Source: Paragorgia papillata (lineage: Eukaryota; Cnidaria; Anthozoa; Scleralcyonacea; Coralliidae). From it: a DNA stretch of 64,000 nucleotides. The DNA is taken from assembly GCA_035771165.1 (NCBI GenBank), contig JAWNZC010000322.1:3247501-3311500 (forward strand), read 5' to 3'. Below, piece by piece: positions 21,336-47,675 of the stretch; within the stretch, counting starts at the first letter, position 1; each line of letters begins with the position of its first letter. Below the pieces are notes generated by a model. That model was given only the letters and a program-made list of their open reading frames with translations. It had not been told where the DNA came from and did not search any database. The position numbers and the translations under genes are program-made.

Positions 21336-22950
21336 GCTCTACCGCCTGGACTAATTGATACGCCTACTACACTGGGTGGGTGTGTGGGTGGATGGGAGCG
21401 AAGTGTCACACACGGCAGTCAGTACGCGAATGAGCTCTGAGGCTGAGCATCCACGCTCATTAAACTCAGCAAAGGGGCTACTGGATTTGATGCCCCCAAT
21501 TAGAACCGCAAGGGACCTGAGGAACAACAACACATACTGTACACATCGCATGATGTTAATTATTTTTATTTCATAAATACATAAAAACCTCAGGTATTCG
21601 GAAGCACAATTCCAAAAGGTAAATAATTTTATATGACCTGACCCCTCCACTTGTTTTACACTGGTTCGGGAGCATATCTGCATATCATTTGTCTTGAAAA
21701 TTTTGAAGTGTAGATGAGATGCCATTTGCTGCTTTTTGGCAGAATATTTTATTCTTATTTACCAACTATATACCACCTATACTGCATGTACTTGTACTGT
21801 AGTTGCATGTCCATTATTTTAATTGTGGTACAATCATCAAGGGAAGACTCCTGGTAGACGTCAAGGGGTTAAAGTGTCACTCTGTGAAGTGAAAATTTCT
21901 GATAGAACAAATTTGAAGCTCATAATCTAAATAACCAATATCCATAAAATAAATGTGGCATGTACTTTTCGAGATATTAAGTTGCAAAGTTGCCTTCCTT
22001 ATCAGTTACAAAATAAGGAAATACTGGGATTGAATATACATTATACAGGAGTGATGATGTATCCCGTTGGATTATAAATATTAAAATACATTATTGTTGT
22101 TGTGCATAGTTATCCAACTGCTGAACTGCATTATACGTCATCAAGCGCTCTAATCGAGCAATAAATTTCTTCAAAAATGGATAAGCAGCAGATTTGCTTG
22201 AAATTTTCAATGAATGCTCCTGACATGCCGATCTGTTTACTACCGCTAAAATGTTTTTCACTTCATGGACACTTTAAAGAATTGTTATTATTACCTTTTG
22301 CAGGCCAATTAGCCCCTATTTCTGAGTACAGTATGTACCTGCTGGCAAATGTCAAAACAACTATTTGACTTGCGTAATTAAGTTACTAATAGTACTGAGT
22401 AGAGCTTGTGTGTGTCTAAAACGTAACTTGTATGTACAGCCTGAACACACTCTGTATTTGACAGTTTGTGAAAACTTGCACGATAACTTATCAAACAAGG
22501 GCTGTTGAGCTTCTTTCTGAGGAGTAGATTCTGATTAGCCAAATAACAAGCTTGTCTTATGCCAATTATGGTTGGTTTCCAGGTAATCTCTACAAGATTA
22601 AATAATCTTGACTCGTGACTCATCAAGTAAGATCTCTCAGATCTTATTGCACGACTGAATTATACCTCTGTATACACAGGCTATTACTGCATGTATACAC
22701 AGGCTATATACTGGACACACATACCTGTATATATTATCAACACTGTATAACTAAGTAACTTGATAGGTACAGTATTGTAACTGTCAACCATTTTATTATT
22801 TAGTTCAGTTTACTAATGGTGATGTCAACAAAAACTGCTGTGAAAGTCTGAAGTTTTCACTTTACAAAAGTTCAAACTCTGAAGATGTACGAAAGAAACA
22901 CAGGAGAACATTGGTAGGTGTTAGTTCTACATGCAGCTGTTATAAAACAT
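21336..22950. other. Unassigned sequence
   Basis: No recognisable gene. Small features: GTATACACAGGCTAT twice near 22,671-22,706, and an imperfect inverted word pair around AGATCTTATTGCA. The open frames at 21,351-21,725 show no family similarity. Confidence 0.4.
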
Positions 22951-22953
22951 TAC

Positions 22954-23154
22954 AAGAGATTACAGGAAGATAAATTAAACCTCTTCAACACAGAGGTACA
23001 ACAACTCAAAATCACAAAACGGTTGAAAACAGTGTCTACGACAGTTCGCGTCATTACACGCCATATACAATGGTTTGAATATCATAACAATCATAAACTA
23101 AACCTCAACGAGTGCTAGCCACTCAACAGTATCCCCCCTTTTAAATAGAGGGTG
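22954..23154 (-). repeat. Flanking direct repeat of gypsy element, left copy
   Basis: About 200 bp that matches 26,526-26,725 in direct orientation at high identity. Read on the - strand it starts CACCCTCTATTTAAAAGGGG, with a TATA-like TATTTAAAA, followed about 13 bp later by TGTTGAGTGGCTAGC. It is probably (part of) the long terminal repeat of the gypsy element between the two copies. Confidence 0.65.
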
Positions 23155-26100
23155 TCCGTTCATTTAAGTCTCAAGTTTTATCGATATTCTTGCATGCACA
23201 TTGGGGCCCTCCTTTCTCGATGGACTCTGGAGTGTTAGCAGATGCACTGGAAACACCGGAAACAACCCACGACGAACCAGAGGATTCTGGAGTGTTAGCA
23301 GATGCACCGGAAACAACCCAGTAGCATCTCCACAACGTCTTCGTCATAACTTGATTGATCGTTGCAATCCGGTGTGCGATTAGCCCTCTTTTTTCGAAAA
23401 GTTTTCTTAACGTCCCTTTTGGGTGTTTCTGGAGTTGCCTCCAGACCAGTTGTTTTGTCATCCTCTTTCCCAAGTAGACGACAAGGTAAAAGCCTGTTGA
23501 AGTGAACTACCTGCATCCTCTCAGTTCTCCCCCGACCGACTTTCTGGATACGGTAAACAACATCTGATAGTTTCTTCACAATCGTGTAAGGGCAATGCCA
23601 CGGTCTTGCTAGTTTTATTGACAAGCCTCTCCTTACAAATGGTTGGTGTAACCACACTTTATCTCCAACCTTGTAACCAGACTCTGTTGACGTGCTATCG
23701 TGGTAGTCCTTGTATCGCTTGGGCGATTTAGTGGTTCTTGTTCTTGCTAACTCGTGTACTCGTTGTAGCGTCTCTTTCATTTATTGGACATATGTCGGTG
23801 CATCTTGGATCTGTGAGACGTGGTCGGTCGGTCCCTCCACCATTACGTCAATCGGTATTCTTGCTTCCCTCGCGAACAACATCTTATGGGGCGTAAAACC
23901 AGTTGAAGATTGGACAGCCGTTGGATAAGCCAAGAGTACATGCGGAATCCACTCGTCCCAGTCGTCATGATTGTCGTTAACCACTTTCGACAACATATCC
24001 TTGATAGTCTGGTTGTTTCTCTCGACCAGTCCGTCGCTTTGAAGTTTGCATAATGCCTGGAAGACTTTACTTTCGAATTCTCTCCTTTGATCGGTGTGTA
24101 AATACTGCATTACTCCGAATCTGGAAACTCATTCTTCCATCAGTTTCTTCGCTACCGTTTCAGCTTCGTGGTTGCCGAACGCTTCCGGCCACTTAGTGAA
24201 GTAGTCATTCACTACAAGGATGAATCGGTTGCCTCGTTTGGTTCTTGGGAAAGGATCTACGATGTCCATTGCTACTCTCTCCATGGGGTAACTGTTCACC
24301 AAGGGCGCTCGTGGTTCCTAGGGGGGTTCTTTGCGCGCATTTCTGGTACCTTCGGCAGTAGTTCTCGACGTCGTCGCGCCATGCAGGGCGTGACTCAGTT
24401 CAAGTATCTCCTGGACCATTTTTTGGGGGAGGCATACTTGCAGAACTCTTGCGGTTTCACAATACTCCGTATACCAGTTTCAATCGTTTAAATTAACTCC
24501 AAAGCTCCCTGTCTCTGGACTAACACCAGAAATCTTGTTTCTGCTGGGTCTGGCTCCGGATTCTACCCATCTTACCACTTCCTTGAGTATGGGGTCATCA
24601 CGCTGCAGGAGAACCAACTCATCATTATCCCAGCGGCAGGCCCATCCGTCGCCTTCAGTGCAGCACAAGTAGACAATTGACTCGAACTCTGATTGTGATA
24701 CTCTACCATCTGGTCTTCAACTTGCGACAGCACAGCTCCTAGACCAGTGTCGCTGGCGTCTGAATCCAGGATAAAAGGACGGTCGAAGTTGGGGTAGGCC
24801 AAGATTGGTGAACTTGTTAGTCGATCTTTTAGGGTATCGAAAGCTGCTTGGCGTTCTGTTGTCCACTTGAAGTTCGCTCCCTTCCTTTCAGGGCCATAAA
24901 GTGGAGATGCGATGTCGGCGAAGTTAGGTATGAGCTGTCTGTAGTATCCAGCGCACCTTAAGAAGGAACGTAGACTGGATACATCATGCGGCTGAGGGAA
25001 CTCCTTGATAACTTTTACTTTTTATGGATCGGTCGCCATACCCTTCTGGCTAACCAAAATCAGTGTATCCGTCTTCAACAATTGACATTTCTTTGCATTT
25101 AGCTTCACTCCCGCGGTTTCGAGTCGTTCCAGTACAGCTTCTAATCTGCGGTTGCCTTCCTGGAAATCCTTTGCAAAGATGATAATGTCGTCAAGGTAAA
25201 CAAGGCAATCTGTCCATGTAGGGCCATTTAAGATGATGTTCATGGCACGTTGGAATGTCACTGGAGCATTGGTTAATCCAAACAGCATTCGTTTGAATTG
25301 GAAATGTCCTTCTGGGATCGAGAATGCTGTCTTTTCTCGGTCTTATTCTCTCACTCCCAATTACCAGTAGCCAAGCAACAGAAAGGGCTTCCAATACGTC
25401 GTCACATCTGGGCAAGGGTTATACATCCTTCTTTGTTACTTGGTTCAGCTTTCTATAGTTTCTTTCTTACCATTACCACTGGTGCTGACCAAGGTGATTC
25501 GGACACTTCGATGACGTCGCTTGCGAGCATTGCCTCAATTTCTTTGCGCGCATCTTCCCTCTGGTGATAAGGTAGTCTGCGCACTGCCGCTCTGATCGGC
25601 CTGGCTCCGCCTGTGTCGATGAAATGTTGGCTCGTTTTCAATTCTCCAAGGTCAGTCTTTCTTCCTCTTGAAACTGCGCCACTATGTTGACTTATCATGT
25701 TGTATACCGTTTCCTTCTGGTCTTTTGACAAGGATGGGTTCTCTATCTTAAATAATTTAGCCATTTCTTCCATCGTCTCTTTGTTGTTTTGCCGACGAGT
25801 TGTCACGGATGCATATGTCATATATCTCTGTCTTTTCTTCTTGCTCTGTTTCTACTAATTGACATAGCTTCCCAACTGTGCTATCTCTGTAGATCCTCAC
25901 CGGTTTGGACAGGGGGGGGGGGGGGTGAATACCCGGACAGGGATTCAACCCTTGTTCACTGTTGCCACGACCTTGATGATACCTAGCGAGTATCGTTCCT
26001 CAAATCTTGGTTCAGGTTCAAGTACTCCAGTTGTTTTACCGACGACACTGGCTTCTTCCACGTTACAACAAACGTTTACCATACATCTGGGTGGTATAAT

Positions 26101-26470
26101 AACTGAGGATGCTACCGCGACGTGGCAAGTCTTTCTAAAACTCGTCGAATCCATCTTACATTCTCGGACTCCAATCTTAATGGCCTCCCTTTCGAAATCA
26201 ATAACACAATTCTTCTTCTTGAGGAAGTCAGCTCCTGGCAGCAACTCTTGGTCTTTGCACACGTAAACTTGATGGTGAATAACGGTATCTTCAATCTTTA
26301 TATCGATTTCGGCGATTCCACAAATAGCTAAGGGATTGTTGTTTGCTCCTAGTATTGGTTGATGCGATGACCACATACTGGTTAGCTTTGCTCTTTGTTC
26401 TGTAGAAGACGTCCGAATGTATTAGCGTAACCGCTGCACTGGAGTCCACCAAGGCGTTGACATTAAATTA
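23155..26470 (-). mobile_element. Ty3/gypsy retrotransposon, decayed pol region
   Basis: Pol domains appear on the - strand in order from 26.46 kb downward. Protease: VDSSAAVTLI, an altered DSG active site, then LPGADFLKKKNCVIDF. Reverse transcriptase: N-terminal part at 25.8-25.45 kb and the YLDDIIIFAKDF active site near 25.2 kb. RNase H: FILDSDASDTGLGAVLSQ near 24.8 kb. Integrase core: LHTDQRREFES and DGLVERNNQT. C-terminus: VGDKVWLHQP and VVHFNRLLPC near 23.5 kb. Several frameshifts and internal deletions break it. There is no gag between the protease and the right flanking repeat. A 60-bp tandem duplication lies at about 23,221-23,320. Inactive copy. Confidence 0.9.
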
Positions 26471-26520
26471 ACATTCCAACACTAAAAAAAATGAAAAAAT
26501 GTTGGAATGTTAATTTAATA
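26461..26520. repeat. Hairpin ATTAAATTAACATTCCAACA
   Basis: Two 20-21-bp inverted halves (ATTAAATTAACATTCCAACA and its complement) around an A/T-rich loop of 18 bp. It sits exactly where gag and the primer-binding region of the gypsy element should be. Confidence 0.8.
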
Positions 26521-26525
26521 GCAAG

Positions 26526-26722
26526 AGATTGCAGGAAGATAATTAAACGTCTTCAACACAGAGGTACAACAACTCAAAAGCATAAAACGGTTGAAAACAG
26601 TGTCTACGACAGTTCGCGTCATTACACCCCATGTACAATGGTTTGAATATCATAACAATCATAAACTAAACCTCAACGAGTGCTAGCCACTCAACAGTAT
26701 TGCCCCTTTTAAATAGAGGGTG

Positions 26723-26725
<3 letters not shown>
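26526..26725 (-). repeat. Flanking direct repeat of gypsy element, right copy
   Basis: Matches 22,954-23,154 with a few substitutions and small indels. It ends in a (TA)n tract at 26,729-26,754. Confidence 0.65.
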
Positions 26726-26753
<28 letters not shown>

Positions 26754-26757
26754 TAAG

Positions 26758-26915
26758 GACTTATTAACCGAGTGCGAGGTCTGTACGGGAAAGTATTTGC
26801 CCAAGGTTTTCGTACAGACCGAGCGACGAAGGAGCGAGGTTTGTGCGATAAAAGCGAGGGCAAATACTTTCCCGTACAGACCGAGCAAACGAGGTTAATA
26901 AGTAATTTATTATAT
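26758..26915. repeat. Foldback with GTCTGTACGGGAAAGTATTT arms
   Basis: TTATTAACC...GAGGTCTGTACGGGAAAGTATTTGCCC pairs with the inverted GGGCAAATACTTTCCCGTACAGACC...GGTTAATAA. A diverged relative lies at 36,416-36,545. Confidence 0.8.
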
Positions 26916-26917
26916 GG

Positions 26918-27325
26918 CTATTGGTTCATTCTATTTTTAAGTTTCGAGCGTTGTTTTTGTCTTCGGAGTATGCTGTTTACCTTACCTGTTAAGTTTTTCG
27001 TGTCGCTACTTGGCCTTCTTGTTTACACCAGTTCGGCCTTTATTTGTCGTGTTTTTAGATAAACAGCTTTAAAGAAAACCAGCAGCAATGTTCTAGTACA
27101 TTTTATTGTTCAGAATATTTGAATAAAGATAACCAGTTCTCTTTTATTTGTATTCAGATCAACTCAGAAATGTTCTCGCCAAAACTTGCAGGGCCGAGAA
27201 AAAAGCGTATTGACTGGACACAGACCGGAGGTCAATATCGTAAAATCCCAACCTCTCAGGAACCAATCAGCATGCGTCGTTTTGCGTACGGACCGGAAAT
27301 CAAACCCAGCCATATAATAAATATA
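26918..27325. mobile_element. MITE with TTTATTATATGGCT ends
   Basis: TTTATTATATGGCT occurs at the left end and inverted at the right (AGCCATATAATAAA). Part of the right arm (GTACGGACCGGAAATCAAAC) recurs inverted at 29,221-29,260, right after a LINE tail. Confidence 0.55.
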
Positions 27326-27552
27326 TATAAAGGAATAAAAAAATCTAATTTGTATGGTCCAAACCCTCACATGACTGGTTGGATAATTAACATTCTGACT
27401 TATCTACAGTATAATCATAACTAATAAACCATCAATACCTTCATTGTCTTATTTATGCAAGATCTGTAGAAATGAGCATGCAAATACTTTAATTCCCATA
27501 ATACCTCTCTTTCCCATTTCATACCTTTTTCGACTACTTTTATTGTCATTAA
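27326..27552. other. Spacer without recognised features
   Basis: Short AT-rich spacer between two foldback elements. Confidence 0.4.
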
Positions 27553-28178
27553 TGTGGCTCCCTATAGTTTTATGACCGCGCGCGAGCTGGTTACTAATTT
27601 TGCAGTTTCAGCGGGAAAATTACTGAAAATCGGAAAAAGTATAACGTCACGTGCGTAAAAAAGCCTAAATATCAACGCGATTTTCTTGAATTTCCTTCGG
27701 TAAATTTTTTTAAAAGTTTGTACAGATCACGGCAAAGTTTATATCATTTAAATTTTCTTTTTTCAAAAAATTCTATGCCTTATTTAAAAAAAATGTTAAA
27801 TTTGATACTGACAAAACCGTCTGAACTACCCTACATTTATTTTACATTAAAACATTTTCCGAAGCAATTTCCACAAGATTGTGAAGTTTGAAGAAATTTC
27901 ACCGAAGGATACTCGAGAAATAGCAGGAAAAAGCCGAAAAATAGAAAAAAAATCGTTATCTTTTATACTCGCTGTTGCCATGGCAATAGTCTTTAGAAGG
28001 TTAATAACAACACAGAAGTTATTGGGATAATGTTATTAATCTTGCTGGACAGTGTCAAAAGCGTACGTTACATGGGGTGGGGGTGGGGGGTGGGGGGTGT
28101 GGTGGTGGGGGACTAGGGCTCCTTAAGCACTTTAGTCTAATATAGTAATGAGTTATGTAAAAACCCTAGGGAGCCACC
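27553..28178. mobile_element. Kolobok-like element (GTGGCTCCCTA ends)
   Basis: GTGGCTCCCTATAGTTTT at the left pairs with AAAACCCTAGGGAGCCAC at the right. The flanks are TTAA and TTGA, a degenerate TTAA target. The ends resemble those of 52,963-53,599, which has clean TTAA duplications. A G-rich run at 28,074-28,112 could form quadruplex DNA. Confidence 0.6.
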
Positions 28179-28739
28179 TTGAATCTTTTTCTAAAAGATA
28201 TTGGTGCTCCCACATTTATCTTAGAACAATCACAATCAAAAGGAAAATTTATAAAGAATGTGCCAACTGAGGCCAACTGGCCTCACCAAACATACTAGAA
28301 CCGCTTCATTCGTAAATTGGTATATAAGCGAGCGTGATTTACCGCATTTCCCCATAGGCCCTAAGCACATGCCCATTTTAACTCCAAACTTCTGCAGTAC
28401 AACTCCAACAGCAAAAATGTCAAAACGAATATTGGACACAAATTTCTAAAGCTAATGGAGAAGCACTTTCAAATCAAGTATGGTAACTGCGTACCTTAAG
28501 ATTTCATTTCTCTTGTATATTTGAAGAACGTCGCTTAACGAGTTCAGTTTATCCTTTTTTGAGCTGCAATTCTACACAGTCCATGCAGGATTATCAGCTT
28601 GGAGCTACTTTTTTAGCTTATGCTGTACAAGCTGTTGTAACTTGTTAATACTAAAAAAATACTACACAGGACTATCAAAAGAACTGGAACGCTGCGTCTT
28701 CAATAGCCTTAAAGATCATGTTTTCAGTCAAATTAGTTC

Positions 28740-29220
28740 TTGTATATAACAGAATTGCTGTCAACCAAAACCATCAGCCATTATCAATTAAGATCAGATG
28801 ATGATGATCAGTGCCTGCTTTTTATTCGGGAAACCAAAGCCAAGACTCTTGGTGACAGAGCGTTTGCCCATGCTACTCCGTCAATTTCGAACTCGCTGCG
28901 TCCGTACCACATCAGACAAAGTGAAACTATTAATTGCTTCAAGTCTTTTGATATAACTTTTTAACCCCAATATGATATTTCTTAACCTTAATATATATTT
29001 CTTAATTTAAGAAGGCTTTTATGTTGTAGCCTAGTTCTCTGCATATATACTATTGAATCTTGATTGCAGTGTTCTGTGAAACGTTCTTATGTCATTTCTA
29101 CTTTAGGATATTCTATTAATTTATTTTACTGGCATTGTATATATTGTTGAATTATTGTAAAGCGCTTTTGAATATTTAACATAATTTAAGCGCTGTATAA
29201 ATATTAAATAATATTATTAT
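28740..29220 (+). mobile_element. CR1/L2-like LINE 3' end
   Basis: The frame reads YQLRSDDDDQCLLFIRETKA, then TLGDRAFAHATPSISNSLR, the C-terminal tail of a cnidarian LINE reverse transcriptase (usual form ...GDRAFA.A.P..WN.LP...). It is followed by a 3' UTR ending in AAGCGCTGTATAAATATTAA and ATT repeats. 5'-truncated copy. Confidence 0.8.
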
Positions 29221-29459
29221 ATGGCTGGGTTTGATTTCCGGTCCGTACGCAAAACGACGCACGTTCCCGAGCGGTCGGGATTTTACGATATTGACCGATC
29301 GGTCAATACGCATTAACAGGTAGGGTAAACAGCATACTCCGAAGACAAAAACAACGCTCGAAAACTTGTGGAAAACTTGTGTTACAGTACTCAACTCATC
29401 GAAGTCTTCAACAAAATAGAACGACAACTACTTCTTCTATGCTGTCGTTGGGTTTCCCA

Positions 29460-29885
29460 CATAGCGCCGTCTGAAATCATGTATTTCTGTTTTGTGCTGC
29501 CCTCACTTGCGTCGTCGAAAAATATTGTTGTATCTTTGAGGTCTCTTCTGATTGTATCTTTCCTCCTCATCCGTTGTCTTCCCTGCAGTCTTCTTCTTCG
29601 TCGAGGTTCCTATTTTAGTAGTTTTTGTGGGAGTCTTGATGGTGTCATACATGCAGTACTACGTGTCGTTTATGTCGATATTTTGTAGTGATGATTGATG
29701 AGATCTCTTGTATATTTCCTCATTTGATATCTTATCATGCCAGGAAACTGCCAATATTCTTGTTAGGCCTCTGTTATGAAATGACGACAACCTTTTCTCT
29801 TCTTGAATTGTGGTATTCCAAGTTTCTGCACCATAAAGGAGTGTTGTTAATACTACAGCTTGGTAGATCCTCATCTTGGTCTTCA
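29460..29885 (-). mobile_element. LINE reverse transcriptase C-terminal fragment
   Basis: On the - strand: LKTKMRIYQAVVLTTLLYGA, then ETWNTT and RGLTRILAVSWHDKISNEEI. This is the conserved thumb/C-terminal pattern (YGAE.W......L..F..R.LR.I....W.D...N) of RTE/jockey-type LINEs. A different LINE type from the one at 28.7 kb. Confidence 0.8.
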
Positions 29886-30050
29886 GTTGTAGTAGTAGAA
29901 GTAGTAGAACTTTATTTAATGAGGGTAACACATGACAGCAAAAATGCTGATAAACTTGTGGCCCAGTTGTATAGCTTCGTGCTGCATGATCGGCAGTATC
30001 TTGTAAAAGGCAGCTCCTGCACGACCCAAGCGAAAATCTAACTCAGGTGT
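29886..30050 (-). mobile_element. L2-like LINE 3' tail
   Basis: On the - strand the sequence ends CCCTCATTAAATAAAGTTCT followed by ACTACT repeats, the same tail as the LINE at 6.16 kb. It is joined directly to the unrelated LINE fragment at 29,460-29,885. Confidence 0.6.
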
Positions 30051-30214
30051 CAAGTCTCCATCATGTTATTGTGAATCGTATTTGGGACTACAGTAATTGG
30101 CCGAAAGCTGTTGTGGTTACCCTGCCACCATCTTATATTGTATAACTTTTGTCCAGTTCATGTTTGTAATAGGTAAAATGTGGTAAGCTTCTAAAATAAG
30201 AAAAAATAAAATAA

Positions 30215-30295
30215 ATAGAACTCGTAACCTTCCGAATGCTATAGCCAGACGCTCTGACCATTGAGCGACTGGTACGCATGCATGCCAAGTTTGGG
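30215..30295 (-). repeat. tRNA-derived SINE-like segment
   Basis: On the - strand: TCGCTCAATGGTCAGAGC (A-box-like) and, about 20 nt later, GGAAGGTTACGAGTTC (B-box-like). No acceptor stem can be formed, so it is not a tRNA gene. Confidence 0.5.
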
Positions 30296-30594
30296 AGCAG
30301 TGTTCTCCTAGTCTAATTAATGTTGTGATTTTTTTGGAGAGGTCGACGTTTATTCATATATCCAGGCCCACCATGCATTGTCAAAATTTCATTCCTAGAC
30401 AATCAGTTTTAGTGTGGTTTTCAGATTTTCTTATACACTTATACCTACGCGCTCACACAGCCGCACACACAACCACACACACACACCTGCACACACACCC
30501 TCACTCCCCACACCAACACACCAGTAAGTCAGTAACAACTATAGTTTCTGCATGGTTTGGGTTTCAATTTCTTAGTAAGTACTGTCTTGTTTAG

Positions 30595-45282
<14,688 letters not shown>

Positions 45283-45316
45283 ATGTTGAAAGATTACATG
45301 CACGTACGTCCCATGA

Positions 45317-45666
45317 TAAACCTCGGTCCCAGGGCCTTTTTTGAAATTGGGAGGGCGGGAAAAGGCCCTGGCATCGGCTTGTTGGACTCTGCATTTTCGT
45401 TGGTTGATTGCTTTTCTTAGAATTTCTCAGGAAACATAATTATCCATAGTTTTGTGCCAGTTATGATCAAATAGCTTCAACGGGATCGCCACCATTGGCG
45501 CAATTACAATGAATTTCTCCCACGGGACTGATTACTCAGAATGATTTTGCATACTAAACTAAATTGCTAATTTATTACACCCAGTATTTCTTGGTGCTGG
45601 CCGATGCCAAGGCCAAGGCCTTTTCCCGCCCTCCCAATTTCAAAAAGGCCCATGGGAACGAGGTTG
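45317..45666. mobile_element. Mutator-like MITE in POLR1E 3' UTR
   Basis: Ends (A)AACCTCGGTCCCAGGGCC and the inverted CAACCTCGTTCCCATGGGCC; inner arms TTTTGAAATTGGGAGGGCGG also pair. 9-bp duplication GTCCCATGA (45,308-45,316; 45,667-45,675). It starts 35 bp after the POLR1E stop codon. Confidence 0.8.
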
Positions 45667-45669
45667 GTC

Positions 45670-46270
45670 CCATGACATGAAAAAGACAATTGTTGCCTTT
45701 AAAATATCTCTATATTTTTGTTTTTTTTAAATATACATGTAATGGGAGGATGCGCGTAATCGTGCACCATTGAGGTGGTGCTATAATCGAAAGGAATAAA
45801 AGTATTTAAGAGGAGAATTTTTTCTGTCACGTATATTTTGTCAAAAACGCTCAAAATAATTTTCGTTTTGGTTTCCCACTCAAAACCTCTTTATTTTAGC
45901 TTTATTGCCGAACTTATTCAGTCAGCGAACTGTTTAACTGCATTTGGGGGTTGAGAAACAAATTGAAAGGTACGAAGTTTCCATAATTATGAATGTATAT
46001 AGGTATGATACAAAAATGTTAAACCCACGATATTTACAGTATCAAAACAAAATCGTCTCAAATTCAAACAACATTTTCATGTTGTTTTCCCACTTTAAAC
46101 CTTTTTATTTTAGCATTTTTATCCAGCTTATACATTCAACGTACCTTCTAAATGCATTTGGAGGTTGAGAAATATATCGATATTATGAATTAATGTAGAT
46201 ATATGATCACACGACAGTTAATAAATACATGTTACGCGACGCGATATACATACATATTACGCCTACCGTA
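45670..46270. other. AT-rich spacer with two related halves
   Basis: CCCACTCAAAACCTCTTTATTTTAGC near 45,876 and CCCACTTTAAACCTTTTTATTTTAGC near 46,088 mark two diverged ~210-bp direct repeats. No gene. Confidence 0.5.
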
Positions 46271-46274
46271 ACCT

Positions 46275-46800
46275 GAATAAAATTTTTCATGATTTCTTAC
46301 ACTGCTAAAGTAAACCAAAAAATTTCGGCTGACTCGAGCGGGATTTGAACTCGCACTTTCGGGATTCCGGTCCGCCGCTCTACCTGTTGAGCTATCGTGC
46401 CGCACAGGGATTGGAGGCGAGTTTTATCCAACTTAAGTAAGTGCGCGAGATTTTCTCGCCACAACTTAACGCTTTTTCCGTGAGGAAGTGCAGTGTTTCA
46501 ATCCTATTACAGAACCATCTTCAGAGAAACATGAGAAAAATTTTCATGATTTCTTATACTGCTAAAGTCAACCGAAACATTTTGGATGACTCGAGCTGTC
46601 GAGCCGCACAGGGATTGGAGGAGATTGCACTACCTCATGGAAAAGGCGTTAATTTAAATTGTCGCGAGAATATCTCGTGCACTTTTAAGTTGGATAAAAC
46701 TCGCCTCCAATCCCTGTGCGGCGCGATAGCTCAACAGGTAGAGCGGCGAATCCCGAACCCGAAGGTGCGAGTTCAAATCCCGCTCGAGTCAGTCAGCTGA
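46275..46800. repeat. tRNA-derived SINE, inverted pair plus fragment
   Basis: - strand copy (46,320-46,490) and + strand copy (46,625-46,800) form a long imperfect inverted repeat. Each has GATAGCTCAACAGGTAGAGC (A box) and GAGTTCAAATCCCGC (B box). A third, internally deleted piece lies at 46,535-46,615. The anticodon arm does not fold cleanly and the ends do not pair, so these are SINE heads, not tRNA genes. Confidence 0.75.
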
Positions 46801-47245
46801 CAGTTTTTGGGATTTTGCGGTTTGCGATTTCGCGAAAAAATCGAAAATCACAAAACTGGAAAACTGAAAACTTTTAAAATTGACAAATCGCGAAATCCCA
46901 TTTTTGCGATTTTTAAGATTTTGCAATGTAAAATTTTTCAAAGTTTGTCAAAATTTTAAAAATATTTTCAAAATTTTCAAACTTTTTCAAACGTTTTCAA
47001 AATTTTAAGAAAAATTTATTTTTTAAAAATATTATAAAAATTTTTAAATTTTCCAAAATTTTTCAAAAGTTTTCAAAGTTTTGAAATTTTAAAGTTTTGA
47101 AAATTTTTGAAAACTGTTGAAAAGTTTTGAAAAACTCTGACAAATTTTGAAAAATTTTAGATCGCGAAATGGAAAATTGTAAAAATCGTATCAAAATATC
47201 GAAAAATTGAAAAATTTTAAAATTGCAAAATCGCAAATCATTGAG
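46800..47245 (+). repeat. Low-complexity AAAATTTTCAAAA tract
   Basis: About 450 bp of short self-complementary A/T words (TTTTCAAA, AAATTTTGAAA) with GCGATTTCGCGAAA near the left end and repeated CGCGAAAT words. Probably a decayed simple repeat. Confidence 0.7.
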
Positions 47246-47479
47246 AAATCGAATAATTAATTAATAATTATAACCTTGAATAATCCAGTTGCCTTCAATA
47301 GAAAGCAGCAATTAAGATGCACTAATAGTCAATATGTGCTTTTGATAAATAATTATATTTCAACACTAGCCTCGAATAGCAATTGCTAACTGCGAGTGGT
47401 GGTATGTAAATAATTCTATTTCGCTTTGAAATTAAAATCATTGTTCATTGTTCTGTTCATAATAATATACAAGAAAATG

Positions 47480-47675
47480 TTACTCGACTGTGATTGGTTG
47501 GTTTCAGTGCATTTAATCCCAAACAGCAGTGCAAAAATCTGTAACAACAGTGCAAAAATCTGTAACAAACTCATCTGATTGGCTGAAAAAGAGAAACTAG
47601 CCAATCACAATGAAGCAAAATTTCCTCCAAAAATCAAAATACAAAGTTTTTTAACTTTTTGGTAAACAAAAAAAT
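47480..47675 (+). promoter_or_regulatory. Candidate promoter of the Crypton-type gene
   Basis: CCAAT boxes in both directions (GTGATTGGTTGG near 47,492; CTGATTGGCTG near 47,575; GCCAATCAC near 47,600) and a 20-bp direct repeat (GTGCAAAAATCTGTAACAA) at about 47,530-47,566. No clear TATA box is seen within 40 bp of the ATG. Confidence 0.35.

Noticed and set aside
29368..29688. + strand frame of 106 codons (with 29,688-30,041)
   Set aside because: Antisense to the LINE reverse transcriptase fragment and to a LINE tail; no independent similarity.
46320..46410. Possible tRNA gene on the - strand
   Set aside because: A and B boxes are present, but the acceptor stem does not pair and the anticodon stem needs a bulge; a second diverged copy lies 300 bp away, so SINE.
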